Shown here in pieces: positions 1 through 5,307 of a DNA stretch of 5,589 nucleotides. Every line of letters starts with the position of its first letter. The first letter of the stretch is position 1. Under the pieces are notes generated by a model, which saw only the letters and a list, made by a program, of their open reading frames with translations, was not told where the DNA came from and searched no databases. Made by a program: the position numbers and the translations under genes. Source of the DNA: Nitrospirota bacterium (GTDB lineage Bacteria; Nitrospirota; Nitrospiria; Nitrospirales; Nitrospiraceae); the NCBI GenBank assembly GCA_016201805.1, contig JACQCB010000100.1, positions 1 to 5,589 of the forward strand, written 5' to 3'.

Positions 1-154
1 CCGCCAGGGTGTACTCCGTGTACATGATGCGGAGGTCCTGGTCCACCTGGCTGAGGGCATTGGCGCCCAGCCAGCCGAGGCCCGCGATCAGCAGGCTGAC
101 GAGCACCTGGCTCCAGGTCGGTCTGAGATGGAGGAATGGCAATCGACTGGTCAC
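1..154 (-). CDS. Membrane sensor/signalling protein, N-terminal fragment (four-helix-bundle type ligand-binding start); 3' part outside window
   Basis: The 51 visible codons open with GTG at 154-152 and stay open to the left edge. The protein has a short basic N-terminus (about residues 1-14), one hydrophobic segment (about 15-32, LVSLLIAGLGWLGANAL-like) and then the start of a periplasmic helix with the pattern LSQVDQDLRIMYTEYTLA. That layout, with a helix containing an L-x-x-V-D-x-D-L-x-x-M-Y motif right after TM1, is typical of the 4HB_MCP sensor domain of chemoreceptors and of some histidine kinases or diguanylate cyclases. The output domain is not in the window, so kinase, cyclase or chemoreceptor cannot be told apart. 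The start is supported by AGAGG (162-166) seven bases upstream; an upstream ATG at 204 is out of frame and stops after eight codons. It follows the exporter operon on the same strand, but a terminator hairpin lies between, so separate transcription is likely. Confidence 0.6.
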   Translation of the reverse strand, partial: MTSRLPFLHLRPTWSQVLVSLLIAGLGWLGANALSQVDQDLRIMYTEYTLA

Positions 155-161
155 GGTACGG

Positions 162-166
162 CCTCT
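162..166 (-). promoter_or_regulatory. Ribosome binding site of the sensor gene
   Basis: On the minus strand AGAGG lies seven bases before the GTG codon at 154. It is the main reason for choosing a GTG start here; no in-frame ATG with a better site is visible upstream. Confidence 0.5.
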
Positions 167-247
167 TGTTCGTGGCGTCAGAGCCCTGTCGGTCCCTGGT
201 TCATAGGCAGTTCCCTCAATCACTGTAGCAGATCGGCCGAGCACAAA

Positions 248-279
248 GAAGCCCAGGTTGGATCGCCAACGGGGGCTTC
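248..279 (-). terminator. Intrinsic terminator ending the exporter operon
   Basis: On the minus strand the arm GAAGCCC (279-273) pairs perfectly with GGGCTTC (254-248). Inside it GTTGG (270-266) pairs perfectly with CCAAC (261-257) around a 4-base loop (265-262). A 2x2 mismatch separates the two stems. The hairpin is followed by TTTGTG, a short T run. It begins within the TGA stop codon of the ABC gene, the expected place for an operon terminator. The T tract is weak, so read-through into the sensor gene is possible. Confidence 0.6.
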
Positions 280-1954
280 AATCCAGCATGATCCGACGAT
301 CCATGTGGGATTTCAAGGTCGGGTCGTTCGAGACGAAGATCACGGACCAAGGTTCTTCTTTCGAGCACAGTCGCCGCAGCAAGGTTTCGCGCAAGCTTTG
401 CTGGATGCTGTGTAGAGTGCCGTCCATGATCAGCAGTTGCGGACGGGTGACGATGGACCGGGCCACCAGAATTCGCAAGACCTGGCTGCTGGTGAAGGCT
501 TTCCCTCTGGCCTTGATCGGGGTCTGCAAGCCCAGCGGAAGCGCGTCCACGTCTTCTTCCATCTCGACGAAGCGCAGGGCCCACAAGACGTCGCTGTAGG
601 AGATCGCAGGACGACCGAGGGTGATGTTTTCTTCCAGCGTGCCGTCGAACAGGGAGAGCCGCGAATATAGGATGAGACCGCGACAGGCATTGAGGGACTC
701 CATAGCCAAATCCCGGACGTCCACGCCGTTGTAACGAATGACGCCGGAGGTCGGCGTATAGAGGCCGGCCAGGACCATGGCCAACGTGGTCTTGCCGGCG
801 GTGCTGTTGGAGAAGATGGCGACTTTTTCACCCGGTGAAATTTCCAGGTCGAGGTGCTGGAAGATCGGGCCGGTTTCCGGATAGGCAAACGAGAGATCTT
901 TGCAGGTCAGCCTGACGCCGTGGATCGTCGGGTCCGGGAGGGGGACGGAAATTTTCGTCGTGTCGCTGTCTTGCGGAAGGGAGAAGAGGAACGACAAGTT
1001 CGCCAGCGAGGTAAAGACGAAAAACATGGCGTAGATGCGTCGGGCGACCGTATCGAAGTTCAACAGTAACGTGCTGACGACGACTTCGGCTGCCACGAAT
1101 TGCCCCAGGGTGATCTGGCCGACGGACAGCAGCCAGCCTGCCATGCCGATCAAGGCGCTATGGCCCAGCGCCTGCCAGACCACTGAGCCCTTGTACTGCC
1201 GGTGCAGGATGTCGGAGCGTGTTTTCCTGGCTTTCACGTATTCGTGAACCAGCTCATCGGTTTTTTTCAGTAGGAGCGGTGTGCTGGCCGTGGACTTGAA
1301 GGGCAGCAGGTTGTCGGCGATATTCTGCAGCCAGTTCAGCGTCTCGTAATGGAGGTCGCTGACTTTCATCGTGAGCCGGAGCCCGCCCCGGCCGAGGAGG
1401 ATGATGGCCGTCACAAAGCCCACCAGCAGCAACGAGTTGTAGACCAAGAAGTAGGGGTGGTACATCACCAGCAGCGTCATGCCGACGATGCCGCCGACCG
1501 TGACGTTGATCAGATCGACCAGCATGACCGCGAAGGCCCGCGGCATGAACTCGGCTTCGTTGAAATAGTTCACGTAGTGGGTTGCGAAGGTCTCATCCTT
1601 GAAACGGGGCAACTGTTTGGTGAGTGCTACTGAGATCCGCGTGTAAAGCCGCTGGGCGAGAATATCGACGGTTCGTGATTGTAAGACCTTCAACCCGCCG
1701 ACGAAGATCAGGGTGATCGCCATGATGCCGACGAGGGTGAGGATCATGATCGGCTGGATCGCGTAGGCGAAGGTGTTGACCATCTCTTGAACCGTGAGGG
1801 GGATGATCAGCGAAAAGAGGCCGATGGCCAACGCGTAGGAGGCGTTCAAAGCGAAGATTTTCCTTTCAAGACGAAGGAGTAAGCCCAGGCGGGCGATCGT
1901 GTTCCACATGAGGCCGGTCTGGCTCGGCTGATATTCTGGGCTGCCGGAAGGCAT
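278..1954 (-). CDS. Half-size ABC exporter (TMD-NBD) with a degenerate ATPase domain, inner membrane part of a TolC/HlyD export system
   Basis: The 558-residue protein has the length and order of an ABC half-exporter: an exporter-type membrane domain (about residues 30-325, six predicted helices near 33-53, 66-90, 141-165, 168-188, 258-277 and 285-325) and a nucleotide-binding domain (about 345-558). It has no C39 peptidase or similar domain in front of TM1. The NBD fold is clear (A-loop-like FAYPE, Y358; LFDGTLEENI at 435-444; LVARS; LLIMD), but the active-site motifs are not canonical. Walker A reads SNSTAGKTT (382-390), keeping K388 but losing two glycines. The Q-loop Gln position is S431, the signature is FTSSQ (487-491) instead of LSGGQ, the catalytic Glu after Walker B D511 is G512, the D-loop Asp is Q518 and the H-loop His is N543. 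The protein ends soon after the H-loop. The frame is intact, so this is not simple decay. The start ATG has AAGGA (1963-1967) eight bases upstream. It is the last gene of the adaptor-channel-ABC operon, 38 bases after the channel gene. Family membership is sure; ATPase activity is doubtful, and it may pair with another half-transporter. Confidence 0.9.
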   Translation of the reverse strand: MPSGSPEYQPSQTGLMWNTIARLGLLLRLERKIFALNASYALAIGLFSLIIPLTVQEMVNTFAYAIQPIMILTLVGIMAITLIFVGGLKVLQSRTVDILAQRLYTRISVALTKQLPRFKDETFATHYVNYFNEAEFMPRAFAVMLVDLINVTVGGIVGMTLLVMYHPYFLVYNSLLLVGFVTAIILLGRGGLRLTMKVSDLHYETLNWLQNIADNLLPFKSTASTPLLLKKTDELVHEYVKARKTRSDILHRQYKGSVVWQALGHSALIGMAGWLLSVGQITLGQFVAAEVVVSTLLLNFDTVARRIYAMFFVFTSLANLSFLFSLPQDSDTTKISVPLPDPTIHGVRLTCKDLSFAYPETGPIFQHLDLEISPGEKVAIFSNSTAGKTTLAMVLAGLYTPTSGVIRYNGVDVRDLAMESLNACRGLILYSRLSLFDGTLEENITLGRPAISYSDVLWALRFVEMEEDVDALPLGLQTPIKARGKAFTSSQVLRILVARSIVTRPQLLIMDGTLHSIQQSLRETLLRRLCSKEEPWSVIFVSNDPTLKSHMDRRIMLD

Positions 1955-1962
1955 GGAATCTG

Positions 1963-1967
1963 TCCTT
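1963..1967 (-). promoter_or_regulatory. Ribosome binding site of the ABC gene
   Basis: AAGGA on the minus strand sits eight bases before the ATG at 1954, within the 38-base gap after the TolC-family gene, so translation of the ABC subunit can start independently. Confidence 0.55.
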
Positions 1968-1992
1968 ATCGCTCCTGCCGTTTACGCGCGCG

Positions 1993-3522
1993 TCACTTGT
2001 CGAACGGCCGATAGCTGACCGGAATGGCGGTGCTCGGCGTCTTCGCCCAAGCTCCGGTGGCCCACTGATAGAGCGCCAGGGCTTTTTGGTAGTCCGCCAA
2101 GGCCCTGATCCATTGCCCCTCCGAATCCACGGAGTTTCGCTCGCGAAGGTTCACGAACAGTACGCTGGTGGCGCCCATGCTGAACCGGAACCGTTCCCCT
2201 TCCTCCAGGGTTTTGGCCAGTTGGAAGGACTGGAACGAGGCGGCGATCCGCTCCTTGGCCCGTTCGATGGCGGAGAGGGCGTTATCCACGTCCACGAGGA
2301 CCTGCTGTTCGCGGAACTTCTGGATGAGGACGAAGCGGTCCGCCTTGCCCTGGGCCTCCAGCATCTCGCCGGTGGAGCGTCGCTGGAGGAAGGGGACTCT
2401 GAGTTCCGCTCCGAAGCGATACCCGAGCCCGAGGACGAATTTTTCCGGTGTTCTCGAAGGGGACGCCTCCAGGTCGAGGCTGGGCAGCAGATTGTTCTTG
2501 GCCAGTTCCAGATCGATATTGTTCAGCTTCGCCTCGATGTCCACCTCGCGGACCTCCGGTCTGGCCGACCGAGCATTGAGCTTGTCCGCCCGCACCGTTT
2601 CCGGCGAGGGCAGAGAGATCTGTTTGGGAAATTCAGGCACCCGTTCTCCACCCGGAGCCGCCGGCACGTTGTGGTCCCAGAGGTACATCGACAGCTTGTA
2701 CTGTTCCTGCTCGACCATCCGCATGGCGGCGGCCAGGCCTTCTTTCCGACGCTGCACTTCCTGGTTGGCCTCGACCGCATCGAGCGGCGCGACCGCGCCG
2801 GCCTTGGCGCGTTGTTCGATTTGTTTCATCCGGTCTTCCGCCACCTTGAGCGCGCGTTTGTGGACATCCGCCAGTTTCCAGGCGGAAACCCAGTCCCAAT
2901 ACTGGGTGGCCCCACCCAGAAGCAAGTCCTGCCTGGTCTTGGCGATCTGGATGTCGGCCCGTGGATCGGCCAGTCCGGACCGCTGCAGTTCCGCATTTTC
3001 AGGGTTGACCATGAGCCCGCGAAGCAATGGGACGAAGGCGCCCAACAACACCTGCCGGCTGCTGTTGGAGAAGCCCAGGTCTGGAATTTTGGCCGCGCCG
3101 ATGGCTTCCCGCACACCCGCCATGCCTCTGATGCCGGTGGGCGACCGCATGTCCAAAAAGGTGTCGTTGAAGCCGACGGATTGAGTCCCCAGGGCGGGGT
3201 TGGTGCTGGAGATGAACCGCTCGATTTCCATGTCGTTGACCAGCGACGGTTCGAAGGCGCCCAGAGCTTTCAGCAACCGCCCCCTCGCGACGACTTTGTC
3301 GGTACCGGCTCCCTGCAAAAGCGGATGGGTCCGGTCCACCCAGGACAAGACTTCGTCAAGCGAGAGGGGAATGGGAGGCAGCCCGGTCTTTTGCGTGCCT
3401 GATGGCGCAGCCAACGGCGCGGGCAGTGGCTTGCCGGTTTCAGGCGACGCGGACCAAGCCGCGCCCGACAGTCCCAACAGGAACGCCACGATCATCGAAT
3501 ATTGGATGTATGGTGGCGGCAT
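1993..3522 (-). CDS. TolC-family outer membrane efflux channel (OEP)
   Basis: The 509-residue protein should form the outer membrane beta-barrel and periplasmic alpha-tunnel through which the adaptor and ABC subunit export cargo. Residues 1 to about 22-25 look like a Sec signal peptide (hydrophobic IVAFLLGLSGAAWSA), followed by a Pro/Ala-rich linker (about 31-53). No lipobox cysteine is present. Two OEP-type repeats can be seen. The first (about 54-280) contains LDEVLSWVDRTHPLL and the coil turn AKAGAVAPLDAVEANQ. The second (about 318-490) contains the typical RPEVREVDIEAKLNNIDLEL, NNLLPSLDLEAS, and MGATSVLFVNLRER followed by a long helix ending ALYQWATG. Length is usual for the family. The start ATG has GGTGAG (3529-3534) six bases upstream. 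Odd point: the signal peptide has no Lys or Arg before its hydrophobic core. It is the middle gene of the operon, 127 bases after the adaptor gene. Confidence 0.92.
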   Translation of the reverse strand: MPPPYIQYSMIVAFLLGLSGAAWSASPETGKPLPAPLAAPSGTQKTGLPPIPLSLDEVLSWVDRTHPLLQGAGTDKVVARGRLLKALGAFEPSLVNDMEIERFISSTNPALGTQSVGFNDTFLDMRSPTGIRGMAGVREAIGAAKIPDLGFSNSSRQVLLGAFVPLLRGLMVNPENAELQRSGLADPRADIQIAKTRQDLLLGGATQYWDWVSAWKLADVHKRALKVAEDRMKQIEQRAKAGAVAPLDAVEANQEVQRRKEGLAAAMRMVEQEQYKLSMYLWDHNVPAAPGGERVPEFPKQISLPSPETVRADKLNARSARPEVREVDIEAKLNNIDLELAKNNLLPSLDLEASPSRTPEKFVLGLGYRFGAELRVPFLQRRSTGEMLEAQGKADRFVLIQKFREQQVLVDVDNALSAIERAKERIAASFQSFQLAKTLEEGERFRFSMGATSVLFVNLRERNSVDSEGQWIRALADYQKALALYQWATGAWAKTPSTAIPVSYRPFDK

Positions 3523-3528
3523 CGTACT

Positions 3529-3534
3529 CTCACC
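3529..3534 (-). promoter_or_regulatory. Ribosome binding site of the TolC-family gene
   Basis: GGTGAG on the minus strand, six bases before the ATG at 3522, matches the GGTGA part of the anti-Shine-Dalgarno complement and supports this start despite the unusual uncharged N-terminus. Confidence 0.5.
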
Positions 3535-3649
3535 CGCGTCCTGCGTCGGCCCTGACGATGGTGTCTCGGGGCCGGCCAGACGATCGAGTTGATGGTTCGG
3601 GAGTTAGGTTCCTCGGACCATGGATCGTTCGTCGAACAAAGGCAACGGA

Positions 3650-5086
3650 CTATTTCGTGCTCAGACCGGCTTTGGGCATGAGCGTGTCCAACAATGAGGG
3701 AGGTCCCTCTTCGTAGTCCGGCGGGAACAGGTTAAACCGGCGCCAGATTTCGTACCAGAGGGGCACCCGATTCAAAATGACCCAGCCCATGACCTTGGTC
3801 CCCTGTCTCACGTGAGCCTGCTCCGGCCACGCTCGTTCGTCAGGGTCCGGGACGACCCAGAATCGGTAGTTGCCTTTTCCGTCGTCCACCTGGTCCACGA
3901 CCTTGATCACACCGTCGAACGTCCCTGCCATGAGCTCCGGCCAGGCGGGCAGTGGAATAGCCGGGATGCCGTAGAACAGCAGCCGGACCTTCCGGCCGGT
4001 ATTGAGGAGCGGAGCATCCAGCCCAGCGGCGACCAGTTCCACCGCCTTGTCCGAGCTGGTCGGCGAGATGCGCATCAGTTTATCGCCCGGCTTGACCGTT
4101 TCCCCCACGCCCACTTCGGCCATGCGTACCACGGTCCCGTCGGTCGGGGCGAGGATGCGACTGGCGATTCTCCGTTGCGTGGCGTTGGAGAGGCGAAGAC
4201 TCACGGCGGCCAACTGGTCCGCCGCTCGTGAAGCCTCGGCCAGAGCGCCGGCCCGCGCGGCCTCCGCTTCCATGAGGCGCTGCAAGACCTCGGCGCTGAC
4301 CTGGTCGCGCCCGAAGCTCAAGGCGCGCATGGCTTGCTGGGATTCCTTCAGCATGGCCTCGGCGCCTTTGAAGTCGGCTTTGCTGGCAATGGCCGCCTGG
4401 ATGGACAATTCTAATTCCCGCTGGGACACCAACCCCTGTTCGGCCAGTTGTTTATTGCGGTTCACGTTCAACTCGGCTGTGTCCAGGGCGATCTTGGCGG
4501 AGATCACGCGTTGGTCGGCGGCGCGGACTTTGTTTTCCGCCTCGAGCACGCGGGCCTCGGCGGACGGCACGGCCGCCCTGACGAGATTATTCATTTCCTT
4601 GATGCGTCGGGTCAGCTCGTCGGCCCGTTCCAAGGCCGCCTTGCGGTTCTGCTCCAGCGCCGTTTTTTGTTGCTCCAGGAGCGACAGGAGGTCTGGCGCC
4701 ATGAAACTCGGGTCCACGTCGCTCAATTCGAGAATCAGTTCCCCCTGCTTCACCCGGCTGCCTTCGAAGACGTGCCATTTCGTGATGCGGGCGATAATCT
4801 GCGCCTCGATATCCTGCGGTCGTTCGTAGGGCGTGTAGGCGGAGAGTTGTCCGGTGGCGATCACGGTCTGGGTCCAGGGAATAAAGGCGATCGCCACGAA
4901 AAGGAGCAACAGGAGCTTGATGGCGATTCTGCCGTATCTGCGGAGGTAGTCCGGGATGCGTGCCAGTTCCCAGGCGCGGAGTTGCGTGGAGGTGGCAAAA
5001 TCGTCGATCTCAATGTCATCCAACCCCGTCGGCAGATCGACGAGCGCCTTGACCTTCCCTTTGATGCTATTACGAATGCTCGGCAT
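3650..5086 (-). CDS. HlyD/AcrA-type periplasmic adaptor (membrane fusion protein)
   Basis: The 478-residue protein should bridge the inner membrane ABC subunit and the TolC channel. From its ATG at 5086 it has a cytoplasmic N-terminus (about 1-53), one membrane segment (about 54-72, IAIKLLLLLFVAIAFIPW), the first half of a barrel-sandwich/lipoyl-like domain (about 92-123, with EGSRVKQGELILEL), and a long two-helix coiled coil (about 132-215 and 222-305). The second lipoyl half follows (about 308-340, APTDGTVVRMAEVGVGETVKPGD), then a beta-barrel domain (about 345-440) and a short C-terminal tail. At the hairpin tip R210, L214 and S221 fit the R-x3-L-x6-S motif known to dock adaptors onto TolC. 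A longer frame runs up to a TTG at 5146, but that TTG is part of the operon's -35 box and the ATG pair at 5122 and 5119 overlaps the -10 box, so I chose 5086. No strong ribosome binding site precedes it. First gene of the operon. Confidence 0.88.
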   Translation of the reverse strand: MPSIRNSIKGKVKALVDLPTGLDDIEIDDFATSTQLRAWELARIPDYLRRYGRIAIKLLLLLFVAIAFIPWTQTVIATGQLSAYTPYERPQDIEAQIIARITKWHVFEGSRVKQGELILELSDVDPSFMAPDLLSLLEQQKTALEQNRKAALERADELTRRIKEMNNLVRAAVPSAEARVLEAENKVRAADQRVISAKIALDTAELNVNRNKQLAEQGLVSQRELELSIQAAIASKADFKGAEAMLKESQQAMRALSFGRDQVSAEVLQRLMEAEAARAGALAEASRAADQLAAVSLRLSNATQRRIASRILAPTDGTVVRMAEVGVGETVKPGDKLMRISPTSSDKAVELVAAGLDAPLLNTGRKVRLLFYGIPAIPLPAWPELMAGTFDGVIKVVDQVDDGKGNYRFWVVPDPDERAWPEQAHVRQGTKVMGWVILNRVPLWYEIWRRFNLFPPDYEEGPPSLLDTLMPKAGLSTK

Positions 5087-5105
5087 AGAGTATCTTAGCC
5101 AACCA

Positions 5106-5115
5106 TAACCGGTTA
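5106..5115. promoter_or_regulatory. Perfect 10-bp palindrome TAACCGGTTA at the predicted transcription start, possible operator
   Basis: TAACCGGTTA reads the same on both strands and covers the predicted +1 (near 5111) of the exporter operon. A symmetric site here would suit a dimeric repressor. No regulator gene is present beside it except the partial sensor at the far end, so function is inference. Confidence 0.3.
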
Positions 5116-5117
5116 GC

Positions 5118-5146
5118 ATCATAGAGGATTCACCAGTATTGGTCAA
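5118..5146 (-). promoter_or_regulatory. Sigma-70 type promoter of the exporter operon
   Basis: On the minus strand TTGACC (5146-5141) and TATGAT (5123-5118) are separated by exactly 17 bases; each box matches five of six consensus bases. The predicted transcription start is near 5111, leaving a 5' leader of about 25 bases before the ATG at 5086. It lies directly upstream of the first gene of the three-gene operon. Confidence 0.72.
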
Positions 5147-5191
5147 TTGTTTGGCTGCCTGGGAAAGGGGCGTCGATCCGCATGCTTTGCC

Positions 5192-5203
5192 CCGGCCGGC
5201 CGG
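5192..5203. repeat. 12-bp GC-only perfect palindrome between the divergent promoters
   Basis: CCGGCCGGCCGG is its own reverse complement. It lies about 46 bases upstream of the leftward -35 box and just upstream of the candidate rightward -35 box. It could be a protein site or a small cruciform/hairpin; in GC-rich DNA it could also be chance. Confidence 0.4.
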
Positions 5204-5213
5204 TGGTTTCGCC

Positions 5214-5243
5214 TTGACCCCCGCGTCGGAGAAACGCTAAGGT
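5214..5243 (+). promoter_or_regulatory. Candidate purE promoter (weak -10)
   Basis: TTGACC (5214-5219) is a good -35 box; 18 bases later TAAGGT (5238-5243) is a poor -10 match (three of six). It would give a leader of roughly 58 bases before the purE start. No better pair stands out in 5150-5300; TATACG near 5279 has no convincing -35. Confidence 0.35.
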
Positions 5244-5300
5244 GGGGCGTCACTTAGAGGGTATCCTCCGCACGAGGCTATACGGACCTCATGAATTGAC

Positions 5301-5305
5301 GGGGA
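5301..5305 (+). promoter_or_regulatory. Ribosome binding site of purE
   Basis: GGGGA lies two bases before the ATG at 5308 and five before the ATG at 5311, which argues mildly for the second ATG as the real start. An upstream ATG at 5291 stops after two codons. Confidence 0.45.
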
Positions 5306-5307
5306 AG

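Noticed and set aside
181..204. Short frame starting at ATG 204 on the minus strand
   Set aside because: It stops after eight codons and is out of frame with the sensor gene; there is no support for a leader peptide beyond its position.
430..888. 152-codon minus-strand frame inside the ABC gene
   Set aside because: It is an alternative frame of the NBD region with a Pro/Arg/Ser-rich translation. The NBD frame itself is continuous, so it is not evidence of a frameshift.
278..920. Possibility that the altered ATPase motifs come from frameshifts or sequencing errors
   Set aside because: The reading frame is continuous and the conserved residues between the motifs are in register; each motif is changed by substitution at single key positions, which indels would not produce.
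2086..3402. Long plus-strand open frames (438 and 338 codons) opposite the TolC-family gene
   Set aside because: They lie entirely antisense to a clear OEP protein, show low-complexity Arg/Ser/Pro/His-rich translations with no recognisable domain, and are typical antisense frames in GC-rich coding DNA.
3628..3638. GTTCGACGAAC as a possible LexA-like operator
   Set aside because: It resembles parts of GAAC/GTTC-type SOS boxes, but spacing and context do not fit a known box, and it lies inside an operon gap rather than over a promoter.
4002..5098. Plus-strand open frames (275 and 216 codons) opposite the adaptor gene
   Set aside because: Their Ala/Ser/Arg-rich translations mirror the coiled-coil codons of the adaptor; no ribosome binding site or domain supports them.
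5144..5146. TTG at 5146 as the adaptor start codon
   Set aside because: It is the beginning of the -35 box TTGACC, with TATGAT 17 bases downstream; transcripts from this promoter would not include it.
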